Shown here: in pieces, positions 1-9,698 of the stretch
Numbering within the stretch: the stretch's first letter is position 1
Layout of the letters: each line of letters starts with the position of its first letter
DNA from: Burkholderia glumae LMG 2196 = ATCC 33617
Lineage (GTDB): Bacteria > Pseudomonadota > Gammaproteobacteria > Burkholderiales > Burkholderiaceae
Reading direction: 5' to 3'
DNA length: 64,000 nucleotides
Assembly: GCF_000960995.1 (NCBI RefSeq)
Contig: NZ_CP009434.1
Location: 1,674,001-1,738,000, forward strand
Notes under the pieces: model-generated
The model's database searches: none
Told to the model about the DNA's origin: nothing
What the model saw: the letters and a program-made list of their open reading frames with translations, nothing else
Made by a program: the position numbers and the translations under genes

Positions 1-434
1 TGGCGCTGATGCGCGAGCGGCATCCCGAGGTGCCCGTCTGGGCGCAGGAGCGCGGCATGGACGAGGCCGCGCGCGACGCGTTCCTCGCGCGCTTTCGCGA
101 CGGCGGCCGGGGCGTGGGCTTCGCGGTGCTCGGCGGCGCGTTCGCCGAGGGCATCGATCTGGCCGGCGAGCGGCTGATCGGCGCGTTCATCGCCACGCTC
201 GGGCTGCCGCAGATCAACGACGTCAACGAGCAGATGCGCCGCGCGCTCGACGCGCGCTTCGGCAGCGGCTACGACTACATGTACCTGTTTCCGGGCATGC
301 AGAAGGTGGTGCAGGCCGCCGGGCGCGTGATCCGCACCGAGCACGACGAGGGCGTCGTGCATCTGATCGACGACCGCTACCGGCGCCGCGAGGTGCAGCG
401 GCTGCTGCCGAAGTGGTGGCGGATCGACGGCTAG
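1..434 (+). CDS. ATP-dependent helicase, DinG/Rad3 family (3' end only)
   Basis: This is the C-terminal end of an ATP-dependent superfamily 2 helicase of the DinG/YoaA/Rad3 type; the 5' part lies outside the window and the reading frame is open from the first bases. Visible family features are the FAEGIDLAGERL segment (helicase motif V region) and QAAGRVIRTEHDEGVV (motif VI, with the arginines that contact ATP), followed by a short basic tail ending in WWRIDG. These enzymes unwind DNA 5' to 3' and often carry an Fe-S cluster, but that part is not visible here. An internal ATG at position 9 should not be taken as the start. Family assignment is firm; choice among DinG, YoaA and other paralogues is not possible from this piece. 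Confidence 0.85.
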   Translation, partial: ALMRERHPEVPVWAQERGMDEAARDAFLARFRDGGRGVGFAVLGGAFAEGIDLAGERLIGAFIATLGLPQINDVNEQMRRALDARFGSGYDYMYLFPGMQKVVQAAGRVIRTEHDEGVVHLIDDRYRRREVQRLLPKWWRIDG

Positions 435-540
435 CGGCTGCCGCGCGGCGCATCGAAGCGGCCGGCCGGAACGGTTCCGGTGAGCGGCCGTGCCGAGCGC
501 GCCGCGGCGCGGACGAGCCGGCCGCTTCGCGCCGCCGGGC

Positions 541-1818
541 TCAGGCCGCGGCGCGCTTGGCCGGGGTGCCGGCGCCGGCCTGCGCCGCGCCCTCGGGCGC
601 CACGCCGACCTTCCAGACGGTCGGCGGCTCGGTGCCGTCGACCGAGTGGGCGCCGACGATCCGCGCCTTGTACACCACCGGATTGTGCGAGGCCACGGTG
701 CGCGCGTTGCGCCAGTGGCGGTCGAGCGCCGCCGCGCCGCGCGTGGCCGACGCGCCGAGCGCGTCGAACAGATGGGTGGCCGCGCGCAGCACGAGGTCGG
801 TCACCACCACCTGCGCCTGTGCCGATTCGAGTTCGGCGGCCACGTTGGCCGCGTGCTCGGCCGGCGTGCCGGCGCCGTCGTGCAGTTCGTAGGCGCGCTG
901 CGCGGGCTCGGCCGCGCGCAGCGTGATCGCCTCGGCCGCGTAGGCCCAGGACGCCACTTCGCCCACCACCTGCAGGATCTGCGGATCGTCGCCGGCGCGC
1001 GCGGCGTTGCCGTGGCTGTAGATCCGCTTGCGCTCGCGCACCAGGCGGCCGGCGTCGCGTTCGGCCGCGCGCGCGATGCCGGCCAGCGTCGCCAGATGGA
1101 ACAGCTGATAGAACGCGGTCTGGTAGCGAAAGCGCCGCGAGAAGTCGATCAAGCCGTGCGGATCGACGCGGGCCTCGGTGAAGCGCGTCGTGCCGCTGCC
1201 GGTGGTGCGCTGGCCGAAGCCGTCCCAGTCGTCGACCAGCGTGACGCCGGGCTGGGCCGTGGCGACGGCCGCGATCACCGGCGCGCCGTCGGCCTCGCGC
1301 TGCGCGTACACGTCGATCCAGTCCGCGAACAGGCTGCCGGTGGTGTAGAACTTCTCGCCGTTGACGACCCAGCCTTGGTCACGGCGCGAGACGCGGGTGC
1401 GCGCCTCGCCGAGCGCCGCCTCGCCGGTTTCGCTCCAGGCGTTGCCGACCAGCTGCCCGGCCGCGAAGCGGGCGAGCCAGGTGTCGCGCGCGGCGCCGGG
1501 CGGCGCGTTGAGCCAGTCCTCGACGAATGCGAAATGGCCGCGCAGCGCCTGCGGCAGGTTCGAATCGGCGGCGGCGAGCTCGATCAGCAGGCGCAACAGC
1601 TGCGGGATCGAGGCGCCGAGGCCGCCCGAGGCCGTCGGCACGCGCAGCGCGCCGAAGCCGGCCTGCCTGAGCCAGCCGATCGCCTCGACGGGCAGCGTGC
1701 GGTGGCGGTCGCGCTCCACGGCGCCGCTGGCGATGCGCGCGAAGACGGGCCGGAAACGCGCGGCGAGCGCGTCGTAGTCGGCGCCGGCCGAGCGCAGGGG
1801 GACGGAGGGGGACGACAT
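541..1818 (-). CDS. Acyl-CoA dehydrogenase-like flavoprotein (SfnB/DszC type)
   Basis: A 425-residue flavoprotein of the acyl-CoA dehydrogenase fold. The N-terminal helical domain is followed by the beta domain (NAWSETGEA, then GWVVNGEKFYTTGS, typical of flavin and substrate contacts) and a C-terminal helical domain. The closest recognisable subgroup is the DszC/SfnB/SfnC-like monooxygenases and dehydrogenases, which take part in releasing sulfur from organosulfur compounds; this is inferred from sequence style, since the usual acyl-CoA dehydrogenase catalytic glutamate is not evident. The start at 1818 is chosen because AGGAG sits just upstream (antisense strand) and because an upstream sigma-70-like promoter fits. 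No sulfonate transporter lies beside it, so the substrate is open. It is transcribed divergently from the hybrid kinase. Confidence 0.75.
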   Translation of the reverse strand: MSSPSVPLRSAGADYDALAARFRPVFARIASGAVERDRHRTLPVEAIGWLRQAGFGALRVPTASGGLGASIPQLLRLLIELAAADSNLPQALRGHFAFVEDWLNAPPGAARDTWLARFAAGQLVGNAWSETGEAALGEARTRVSRRDQGWVVNGEKFYTTGSLFADWIDVYAQREADGAPVIAAVATAQPGVTLVDDWDGFGQRTTGSGTTRFTEARVDPHGLIDFSRRFRYQTAFYQLFHLATLAGIARAAERDAGRLVRERKRIYSHGNAARAGDDPQILQVVGEVASWAYAAEAITLRAAEPAQRAYELHDGAGTPAEHAANVAAELESAQAQVVVTDLVLRAATHLFDALGASATRGAAALDRHWRNARTVASHNPVVYKARIVGAHSVDGTEPPTVWKVGVAPEGAAQAGAGTPAKRAAA

Positions 1819-1851
1819 GGCGGTAGCTCCTGACGGATCGGACAAGCCCGA

Positions 1852-1881
1852 TTTATACGGAGCGGCGCGCGCAACTGACAA
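1852..1881 (-). promoter_or_regulatory. Sigma-70-like promoter of the flavoprotein gene
   Basis: Read on the minus strand, TTGTCA (1881-1876) and TATAAA (1857-1852) are separated by exactly 18 bp, each one base away from the consensus boxes. The -10 box lies 33 bp before the start codon at 1818, with AGGAG between. Confidence 0.6.
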
Positions 1882-2175
1882 CCAAGCAGTTCGGGGAACC
1901 ATATTCCGATCGGCGCAAAGCCGCGGAAAACGCGCCGCCAGGGCGGCTGCGGTTTCGGGCGGCGGGCACGGCTGGCGCGGGCGCAGCGTCGGGCCCGCCC
2001 CGCTCGAGCTGCTGCGCGTGCGCGGCGCGGCGGCCCGTCGAGCGCCGCCAGGTTCCCACCGGATGAGACGTCCAGGCCGCCGCGCCGCGCGCATCCGCGA
2101 GGGGGGTTCAAAAACCGCAAAAAAGAACCTTACCAAGCAGATAGAATCAGCCTTTTGCGCCGGAACGGAGCCTTC

Positions 2176-5100
2176 GTGAGCAAGCAGAACACGCATGACC
2201 CTGACGTCGAGGAAGCCGGCGCACCCGACTTTCTCCGTGGCGGCGGCGCATTGGGGCGGCTGATGCGCGCGCACGATTGGGCGGCGACCTCACTCGGCGT
2301 TCCGGATACCTGGCCGCAGAGCCTGCGCTCCGCGGTCGGCATCTGCCTGGGCGCCAACTTTCCGATCGCCATCTACTGGGGCCCGGACCTGGTCCTGCTT
2401 TACAACGACGCCTGGAGCCCGATCCTCGGCGCCAAGCACCCTTGGGCGCTGGGGCGCCCCGGCATGGAAGTCTGGCCCGAGATATGGGCCGAGATCGGAC
2501 CGTTGTTCGGGCAGGTCCTGGACACCGGCATCGGCGTCTGGCAACACGACCAGCTGCTGCCGATGCGCCGGCATGGCTACACGGAAGAGTGCTACTTCAA
2601 TTTCACCTTCAGCCCGATCCGCGGTGACACGGGCGCGGTGGAGGGCATTTTCAACGCGGTCCTGGAAACCACCTCGGCGGTCATCTCGAAGCGGCGCGAA
2701 CGCATCTTGCGCGAACTCGCCGAGACGCTGGCCGATGCCCGCAACGAGCAGGAGGTGTTTTCCGCGGCGGTCGACCTGCTGGCCGGGCAACGTGCCGACC
2801 TGCCGTTCTGCCTGCTCTACCAGTCGGACGATACGCGGCCGGTGGCGCAGCTGCGCGCGGCCGCCGGCGTCGAGCCTGGCGGCCCGGCCGCTGCCGAGGC
2901 CATCGCGCTGGACGCCGACGACGGCGCGCCCTGGCCGCTCGCCGCCGTGTTTCAGACCGGGCGGGCCACCCCCGTCAACGGTCTCGAGCGGCGCCTGGCC
3001 TCGGCCCTGAAGGCCGGCCCGTGGCCGGAGCCGTGTACCCAGGCGCTGATCCTGCCGGTGATGACGGCGGCCCATCCCATGACGGTCGACGCGTTTCTGG
3101 TGGCCGGCGCGAGCCCGCGCCGCGCGCTCGACGACGACTACCACAGCTTCCTGCAGCGCATCGCGGCGCACCTCGCCGCCGCGCTCGCCAGCGCCCGCGC
3201 ATACGAGCAGGAGCGGCGCCGGGCCGACGCCCTGGCGGAAATCGACCGCGCCAAGACGGCATTCTTCACCAACGTGAGCCATGAATTCCGCACGCCGCTC
3301 ACGCTCATGCTCGGACCGATCGAGGAACTGCTGGCGGCGCCGGACCCCGTCCGGCCGGAAGCGAGCCAGGCGCTGCAGGTGGCGCATCGAAACGGTTTGC
3401 GGCTGCTCAGGCTGGTCAACTCGCTGCTCGATTTCTCGCGGCTCGAGGCGGGCCGGCTGCAGGCCAGGTTCGTGCAGACCGATCTGGCGAAGCTGACGAC
3501 CGACCTGGCCAGCAACTTCCGCTCGCTGATGGAGCGCGCCAACCTGAGCTTCACGGTCGATTGCGAGCCGATCTCCGCACCGGTCGCGATCGACCGCGAG
3601 ATGTGGGAAAAGATCGTGCTCAACCTGCTCTCGAACGCGTTCAAGTTCACGATGGAAGGCGGCGTCTCGGTTGCGCTTCGCCAGCGCGATCGTGTCGAGC
3701 TGGTGGTCAGCGACACCGGAATCGGCATCGCCGCGCAAGAGCTGCCGCGCGTCTTCGAACGCTTTCATCGGATCGAGGGCGCGCGCGGCCGCTCGTTCGA
3801 GGGAAGCGGCATCGGCCTCGCGCTGGTCGACGAACTGGTGCGCATGCACGGCGGCAAGGTCGAAGTGGCCAGCGAGCTGGGCAAGGGCACCACCTTCACG
3901 GTGGCGATACCGTTTGGCCGCCCGAACCTTCCGAGCCTGCCCGGCGCCGCGCCCGATGCCGAGTCCGGCGCGCCCGCCCGCGATGCCGCACAGGCTTTCC
4001 TGGAGGAGGCCGCGCGCTGGCTGCCCGACGAGCCGCAGGCGACCCTCGACGGGGTGGCCGCCCGGCCCGGCCCGGACGCGCTGCTGCCGGATCGCGAGAG
4101 CGCGGAGAGCAAGCGGGAGAGCACGCGGATTCTGGTCGCTGACGACAACGCGGACATGCGCGCCTACGTGCAGCGCCTGCTCGGCGAGCAGTACGAGGTG
4201 AGCTGCGCGGTGGACGGGTACGACGCCTTGCGGGCCGCCAAACGCAGCCGGCCCGATCTGATCCTCTCGGACATCATGATGCCGGGGCTCGACGGCATCG
4301 GCCTGCTGCAGACCGTGCGCGGCGACGAGGAGCTGCGCGACGTGCCGGTCATCCTGCTGTCCGCGCGCGCCGGCGAGGAGGCGCGCGTCCACGGCCTGCG
4401 GGCCGGCGCGGACGACTATCTGGTCAAGCCGTTCTCGGCACGCGAACTCGTGGTGCGGGTGGGCGCGCTGCTGAAGATCACGGCGCAGCGGCGCAAAAGC
4501 GAGGGGCGGTTTCGCGCGCTGGTGAGCGCCTCCTCGAGCGCCGTCTATTCGATGAATGCCGACTGGACCGAGATGCGCTTCCTGGAGGGCCGTGACTTCA
4601 TCGCCGACACGCCGGCCCCCAGCTCGACCTGGCTCGAACGCTATCTCGATCCCGAGGACCGGCCGACGTTTCTGGCCCACCTCAACGAGGCGATCCGCAC
4701 GAAAAGCAAGTTCGAGCTCGAGCATCGCGTCCGGCGCGCCGACGGCTCGCTGGGCTGGACGCTGTCCCGCGCGATTCCGGTGCTGGACAAGGCGGGCGAG
4801 CTGGTCGAATGGTTCGGCATGGCGATCGACACCTCCGAGCGCAAGCGCGTGGAAATCGTGCTGCGCGACAACGCGGCCTGGCTGGAGGCCCAGAAGGAGG
4901 CGTTCCAGGCCGCGGTGGACAACGCGCCGCTGCCGGTGTCGCTCGACATCCTGGCGCGCGCCGCCGTCGCGCAGATGGGCGGCCAGGCGCGCTGCGCGTT
5001 CTATCTGGCCAACGCCGAGCAGACCGAGCTGACGCGCGTGGCGGGCATGTCCGAGGACTTCGCGGACAACCTCGACCGCTTTCCCATTTCAGGCGACTCC

Positions 5101-6501
5101 TTCGCATGCGGGCTGGCCGGCTACACGCGGCAGCCCGTCATCACGCCCGACGTCGAGCGCGAGCCTCGCTGGAAGGACTGGCTGTGGCTCGCGCGGCGGC
5201 ACGCGTATCGGGCCTGCTGGGTGTTCCCGGTCGAGACCTCGTCGGGCAAGGTGGTCGGCACCTTCGCCATGTACCATCCGGCGCCGCGCAATCCCACGGA
5301 GCGCGACCACGAACTGGCGCTGCGGCTGACCTTCTGCGCGGCCATCATCATTTCACGGCATCAGGAAGCCGAGGAGCGGGCGCGCGGCGTCGAGGCGCTG
5401 CGCGTCGCGGACCGCCAGAAGGACGAGTTCCTGGCGATGCTCGCCCACGAGCTGCGCAACCCGCTGGCGCCCATCGCCAACGCGAGCGAGGTGCTCCTGC
5501 GCATACCGCTCAGCGACCCGAAGCTCAGCTTCGCCACCGACATCATCCGGCGCCAGATCACGCAGCTCAGCCGGCTGGTGGACGACCTGCTCGACGTGTC
5601 GCGAATCACGCAGGGCCGCATCGTCCTGCAGCGCCAGCCGGTCGAGCTGGCGAGCGTGATTTCACAGGCGGTCGAAACCATCGCGCCGCGGCTGCACGAG
5701 CGGCGGCATCGGCTGTCGATCGACACCGCCGGCGAGCCGCGGCATCTGTGGGTGCAGGGCGACATGGCCCGGCTCGTGCAATGCGTCGGCAACATCCTGG
5801 CGAACGCCGTGAAATACACCGACCCGGAGGGCGCCATCCGGGTCTGGACGCGTTCGGAGGGGGAGCTTGCCGTGATCGGGGTGTCCGACAACGGCACCGG
5901 CATCAGCGCCGAACTGCTGCCGCACGTCTTCGACCTGTTCGTGCAGAGCGAGAGAACGCTCGATCGCGCGCTGGGCGGGCTCGGCGTCGGGCTGGCGATC
6001 GTGAAGCGCCTGGTCGCCATGCATGGCGGCACGATCAGTGCGCAGAGCGGCGGACTGGGATGCGGCTCCACGTTCGAAATCCGGCTGCCGCGTATTTCGC
6101 AACCGGCGCCGCCGCAGGCGCAGCACGCGCCGCTGCCGACGAACGCGTGGCGCGTGCTGATCGTGGACGACAACGTCGACGCGGCGGATTCCTTATCGGC
6201 CTTGCTCAGGCTGCAGGGCCATACGGTGGAGGTGGCCTACAGCGCCGAGGATGCGATTCGTTGCGCCGAAGCGTTTTGTCCCCAAGTGGCGCTGCTCGAC
6301 ATCGGATTGCCCGGCATGAGCGGCTACGAACTGGCCCGCACGCTTCGGGCCAAGCCGCGGCTCGCCGGCATGCGCCTCGTGGCCGTAACCGGCTACGGGC
6401 AGACCAACGACGTGCACACGGCTCATGAGGCCGGCTTCGACGAACACCTCGTGAAGCCGGTCGAGCCGTCGGCGCTGGTACGAAGCCTGTCGCCGTCGTG
6501 A
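2176..6501 (+). CDS. Hybrid sensor histidine kinase with two kinase modules and two receivers
   Basis: A soluble-looking 1441-residue multidomain kinase with no convincing membrane segment. Order: PAS-like region (about 30-160), GAF (about 175-350), HisKA with NVSHEFRTP (His369) and ATPase domain, receiver 1 (phospho-acceptor Asp699 in ILSDIMMPGLDG), PAS (about 780-890), GAF (about 910-1060), second HisKA with MLAHELRNP (His1091) and ATPase domain (DNGTGIS, GGLGVGLAIVKRL), then receiver 2 (Asp1375 in ALLDIGLPGMSG). Such proteins form a branched phosphorelay. I chose GTG at 2176, which has GGAG five bases upstream, over an in-frame TTG at 2155. No output regulator lies beside it, so the partner is probably encoded elsewhere. 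The signal is unknown. Confidence 0.9.
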   Translation: MSKQNTHDPDVEEAGAPDFLRGGGALGRLMRAHDWAATSLGVPDTWPQSLRSAVGICLGANFPIAIYWGPDLVLLYNDAWSPILGAKHPWALGRPGMEVWPEIWAEIGPLFGQVLDTGIGVWQHDQLLPMRRHGYTEECYFNFTFSPIRGDTGAVEGIFNAVLETTSAVISKRRERILRELAETLADARNEQEVFSAAVDLLAGQRADLPFCLLYQSDDTRPVAQLRAAAGVEPGGPAAAEAIALDADDGAPWPLAAVFQTGRATPVNGLERRLASALKAGPWPEPCTQALILPVMTAAHPMTVDAFLVAGASPRRALDDDYHSFLQRIAAHLAAALASARAYEQERRRADALAEIDRAKTAFFTNVSHEFRTPLTLMLGPIEELLAAPDPVRPEASQALQVAHRNGLRLLRLVNSLLDFSRLEAGRLQARFVQTDLAKLTTDLASNFRSLMERANLSFTVDCEPISAPVAIDREMWEKIVLNLLSNAFKFTMEGGVSVALRQRDRVELVVSDTGIGIAAQELPRVFERFHRIEGARGRSFEGSGIGLALVDELVRMHGGKVEVASELGKGTTFTVAIPFGRPNLPSLPGAAPDAESGAPARDAAQAFLEEAARWLPDEPQATLDGVAARPGPDALLPDRESAESKRESTRILVADDNADMRAYVQRLLGEQYEVSCAVDGYDALRAAKRSRPDLILSDIMMPGLDGIGLLQTVRGDEELRDVPVILLSARAGEEARVHGLRAGADDYLVKPFSARELVVRVGALLKITAQRRKSEGRFRALVSASSSAVYSMNADWTEMRFLEGRDFIADTPAPSSTWLERYLDPEDRPTFLAHLNEAIRTKSKFELEHRVRRADGSLGWTLSRAIPVLDKAGELVEWFGMAIDTSERKRVEIVLRDNAAWLEAQKEAFQAAVDNAPLPVSLDILARAAVAQMGGQARCAFYLANAEQTELTRVAGMSEDFADNLDRFPISGDSFACGLAGYTRQPVITPDVEREPRWKDWLWLARRHAYRACWVFPVETSSGKVVGTFAMYHPAPRNPTERDHELALRLTFCAAIIISRHQEAEERARGVEALRVADRQKDEFLAMLAHELRNPLAPIANASEVLLRIPLSDPKLSFATDIIRRQITQLSRLVDDLLDVSRITQGRIVLQRQPVELASVISQAVETIAPRLHERRHRLSIDTAGEPRHLWVQGDMARLVQCVGNILANAVKYTDPEGAIRVWTRSEGELAVIGVSDNGTGISAELLPHVFDLFVQSERTLDRALGGLGVGLAIVKRLVAMHGGTISAQSGGLGCGSTFEIRLPRISQPAPPQAQHAPLPTNAWRVLIVDDNVDAADSLSALLRLQGHTVEVAYSAEDAIRCAEAFCPQVALLDIGLPGMSGYELARTLRAKPRLAGMRLVAVTGYGQTNDVHTAHEAGFDEHLVKPVEPSALVRSLSPS

Positions 6502-6515
6502 CGGGCGCTGCCGAG

Positions 6516-6548
6516 CGGCGCGCGGCGCAAGCGCGGCGCCGCGCGCCG
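6516..6548 (+). terminator. Strong GC hairpin after the hybrid kinase
   Basis: Two perfect 13-base arms (6516-6528 and 6536-6548, beginning CGGCGCGCGGCGC) with a 7-base loop lie 14 bases after the kinase stop. There is no U-tract, so it is a hairpin or Rho-assisted end rather than a classical intrinsic terminator. The rest of the gap up to 6839 holds nothing else I can recognise. Confidence 0.4.
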
Positions 6549-6839
6549 GTCGCGGCCGATCGCGCCGGCCGCGATCCGGCACCGTGTGCAGCTTGACGAT
6601 CCCCAGGCGCCGGCCCGGCCATGCCGTCCGCCGTCCTCAGGTATGCGCGCCAGACTGGCAGGCCGCAACCGGACGCCTTCGTATGCGACGCTGGCCGTCC
6701 TGATCCGCATCCCCCATCTCCGGCATCCCGTAGCGGCCAGGCCCCGGCCGCGCCTCTCGTCACGCCGCCCGAAATTCGGGACGGGTGCGGAGCGCCGTGG
6801 ACGCTCATCGAGGACTTAATTACAGGGTCTTCCCAGCCC

Positions 6840-6866
6840 TAAGTCTTTTCGCAGGACAGTCGTAAA
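6840..6866 (+). promoter_or_regulatory. Candidate sigma-28 (FliA) promoter of the first chemoreceptor gene
   Basis: TAAGTCTT, 11 bp, then GTCGTAAA, which keeps the spacing and the core TAAG/TCG..AA bases of flagellar sigma-28 promoters (TAAAGTTT-N11-GCCGATAA). It lies 40 bp before the chemoreceptor start, which suits a flagellar class III gene. The match is good but not perfect. Confidence 0.5.
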
Positions 6867-6905
6867 CAAGGTGGAAGAATAACTTGAGACGGTCTGGGAG
6901 CCGCA

Positions 6906-8627
6906 ATGAAAAACATGACTGTATCCACCCGCCTGATCGCCGGCTTCGGGTTGTTGACCGCCTTGTTGCTGGCAGTGGCGGCGATCGGTTTTTATGGCCT
7001 GTCGCAATTGAATGGGAGGCTGGACGATATCGCGCGCGTGAACAATACCGAGGCGCAGCTGGCTAACCAGTTGCGCGCCTCGATACAGGATCGGGCAGTC
7101 GCGGTGCGGAACCTGGCCTTGCTCAGCGACGCGCAGGATATGGCCAAGGAGGCCGAGCGCATCAGCAAGCAGGAGCAGATCTATGCCGACGCGTACCAGA
7201 AGCTGTCGCAGATGTTTGCGAACGGACCCGGCACCACCGAGCGGGAGAAGACACTGATCGCGCAGCTCAAGCAGGACGAGGCGATGACGCTGCCTGCATT
7301 GCGCCAGGCGATCCAACTGGGCTTGTCCAACGACATGGCCGGCGCGACCCGGGAACTGCTGCGCAGTGTCAGGCCGCTGCAACAGACGTGGCTGGCACGC
7401 TCGGTCGAGCTGGCTGACTTCGAGGACCAGCTCAATGGCCAGGCGCAACGGGGCGCCGCGAGCCTGTACTCGAGCGTGCGGGAGCTGATCGGGGCCATCG
7501 TCACGGCCTCGCTGCTGGTGGCGGCCGTGACCGCGATCCTCATTACGCGCAGCATCCTGAGGCAGCTTGGCGGCGAACCCGTTTTCGCGCAGTCGGTGGC
7601 GGCGGAGATCGCCAATGGCAACCTGATGGTGGACCTGCATCTGAAGCCCGGCGATTCGACCAGCCTGATGGCCTCGCTGGAATCGATGCGCGCCAGGCTG
7701 ACCTCGATCGTGCACGGCATCAAGACCTCGGCCGAATCGATCTCGGTTGCCGCCAACGAGGTTGCCCAGGGCAATGTGGATCTCTCCCAGCGCACCGAGG
7801 AACAGGCGGCATCGCTCGAAGAGACGGCGGCCAGCATGGAGGAACTGACCTCGACGGTGAAGCACAACACCGACAATGCCCGGCAGGGCAGCACGCTCGC
7901 GGTCACGGCTTCGCGGACCGCTACGTCGGGCGGTGACGTGGTTCAGCAGGTGATGGGCACCATGGATGACATCACGTCGAGCTCGCGCAAGGTTGCCGAG
8001 ATCATTTCCGTGATCGAGGGCATTGCCTTCCAGACCAATATCCTGGCGCTCAACGCGGCGGTCGAGTCGGCGCGCGCGGGCGAACAGGGGCGCGGCTTCG
8101 CGGTGGTCGCCGGGGAGGTGCGCACGCTGGCACAGCGCAGCGCGGTGGCGGCCAAGGAAATCAAGGAACTGATCGAGACGTCGGTATCGCATGTGGCAGC
8201 CGGCTCGCAATTGGTGGCCGGTGCCGGCACGACCATGGACGAGATCGTGCGCTCGGTGAAGCGGGTCAGCGACATCATGGGCGAGATCGCGTCGGCGTCG
8301 GCGGAGCAGAGCACGGGAATCGAGCAGGTCAACGTGGCGGTGGCGCAGATGGACGAGGTCACCCAGCAGAACGCGGCGCTGGTGGAGCAGGCCACGGCCG
8401 CGGCGCAGTCGATGGCGGATCAGGCGGAAAATCTGCGGGCCACGGTGTCGATCTTCCGGGTCGATGCGAGGGTGCAGACGGAGCCCGCCGCCGCCGTGAA
8501 GCGGCAGGTGAGCGTCGCGCCGAAGCAGGCCAAGCGCCGTCCCGAGCCGGCACGGCTGCCGGCGCGGGCGCTCGCGCCGACGGCCGCCGCGGCCGGGGTG
8601 GGAAACGGCGAGTGGGCCACGTTCTGA
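6906..8627 (+). CDS. Methyl-accepting chemotaxis protein, four-helix-bundle sensor
   Basis: A 573-residue transmembrane chemoreceptor. TM1 is about residues 10-32; a periplasmic four-helix-bundle-type sensor of about 155 residues follows; TM2 is about 192-214, then HAMP and the cytoplasmic signalling coiled coil. The hairpin tip that binds CheA/CheW is the conserved IEGIAFQTNILALNAAVE stretch, flanked by glutamate/glutamine-rich methylation helices (EEQAASLEETAASMEE). The protein ends in GEWATF: EWATF fits the xWxxF pentapeptide that tethers CheR and CheB. The ligand cannot be read from the sequence. A sigma-28-like promoter precedes the gene. It is the only one of the five receptors in this window with the C-terminal tether. 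Confidence 0.92.
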   Translation: MKNMTVSTRLIAGFGLLTALLLAVAAIGFYGLSQLNGRLDDIARVNNTEAQLANQLRASIQDRAVAVRNLALLSDAQDMAKEAERISKQEQIYADAYQKLSQMFANGPGTTEREKTLIAQLKQDEAMTLPALRQAIQLGLSNDMAGATRELLRSVRPLQQTWLARSVELADFEDQLNGQAQRGAASLYSSVRELIGAIVTASLLVAAVTAILITRSILRQLGGEPVFAQSVAAEIANGNLMVDLHLKPGDSTSLMASLESMRARLTSIVHGIKTSAESISVAANEVAQGNVDLSQRTEEQAASLEETAASMEELTSTVKHNTDNARQGSTLAVTASRTATSGGDVVQQVMGTMDDITSSSRKVAEIISVIEGIAFQTNILALNAAVESARAGEQGRGFAVVAGEVRTLAQRSAVAAKEIKELIETSVSHVAAGSQLVAGAGTTMDEIVRSVKRVSDIMGEIASASAEQSTGIEQVNVAVAQMDEVTQQNAALVEQATAAAQSMADQAENLRATVSIFRVDARVQTEPAAAVKRQVSVAPKQAKRRPEPARLPARALAPTAAAAGVGNGEWATF

Positions 8628-9074
8628 CGCGCAGGCAGGAGCGCGGTCGGCATGGGCGACCCGGCTGGCCAGCGTAACGCGCCGCGGCCGTTCGCTTCCG
8701 GCTTGGGCCGGGAGCAGGGAAGTGCCATGCCTGTTACCCGGCGTTGCCGGTGAAGCGGGCTTGCTTAGGGATGCAGACCTTGTGCGCTTCGTTGCATCGC
8801 GGCTTCGTGGCACCCCGCTTGGAATCGGATGCCACGCCGTGTGCGTACCAAACGCGAGGATCGGCTCACCCCGTCGCGAGCATGAAGGCGTGACGACGGC
8901 CAGGCCCGAGCGGTGTGCCGCGATGTCACGCTTGGCGAGTCACGGTATCGCTGGCTCAGGTCCCGAGCGGGCGCAGACCAGCCAGATGCGCGTCGACCTC
9001 GTGAAGGTATGAGCTTTTCGCGCAACGGCATCGAAGGTGATAAAGCGATGACCAGGAGTTCTTGAGGCACAAAA
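8628..9074. other. Intergenic region, nothing recognised
   Basis: 447 bp between the first receptor and the next gene. Overlapping reading frames on both strands lack family features. A short CCGGCGTTGCCGG hairpin near 8740 has no U-tract. AGGAG and TTGAGG just before 9075 belong to the next gene. Confidence 0.5.
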
Positions 9075-9563
9075 ATGACCGATGCCAATTTTCCACACCA
9101 CCACGGCGCAGAATGGAAATCCGTGCAGATCGCTCACATCGGTAATTTGTCGAGACTGCATGCCATAGCGATGGCTGCTGTCGACAGGAAGCGTGACGAG
9201 ATCGCCGCCTTGCGGCGGGCGGTATTCGAGTCGATACGCGTATCGGGGCGAAAGCTGCCGCAGATGACGGATGTCATCACCTACCTGGAAGCCATTTTTT
9301 CGTTGACGGCTCCGTGTCACCTCGATGCCGCCAGGCAGGCGGCAGCGCTGATGCAATCCGCCTTGGAGCAGGCCAGCTCGAGCCTGCGCGATTTCCCCGA
9401 TCGAGACATCGAGAACGAAGTGTCGATCCGTACCTTGGACGAAGCGATGGCACATCTATTCCAGAGCTGCGAACAAAATGCCCGCAGGATGACGGTGTTG
9501 CTCGCAAACGCCGAGCGGGAAATTTTCTCCCTACAGGAGATGCTCGTGAAATTTGCGCCGTGA
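9075..9563 (+). CDS. Hypothetical helical protein
   Basis: A 162-residue, largely alpha-helical protein that I do not recognise. It has no signal peptide, membrane segment or metal motif. The start has good ribosome-binding sequence (TTGAGG, then a short A-rich spacer before ATG). The composition (many Ala, Arg, Gln, Leu in heptad-like spacing) suggests helical bundles or coiled coil. It stands alone between a receptor gene and a lipoprotein gene. A chemotaxis accessory role would be only a guess from position. Confidence 0.6.
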   Translation: MTDANFPHHHGAEWKSVQIAHIGNLSRLHAIAMAAVDRKRDEIAALRRAVFESIRVSGRKLPQMTDVITYLEAIFSLTAPCHLDAARQAAALMQSALEQASSSLRDFPDRDIENEVSIRTLDEAMAHLFQSCEQNARRMTVLLANAEREIFSLQEMLVKFAP

Positions 9564-9698
9564 CGGGCGATGCGCTTGCTACCGCTCATCAGGCGCAGCG
9601 GAGCGTGCTCGCGCAGTGCCGCAGAAAACCGGCTCCCTTCATTTCCTGACCATCGCCTTGTTGTTTGAAACCAGCCTAAATTCGCTCTGCGCAAGCTC

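Noticed and set aside
541..2274. 577-residue version of the flavoprotein starting at 2274
   Set aside because: The extra 150 residues run through the divergent promoter and have no homology-like features; the ATG at 1818 has a ribosome site and promoter.
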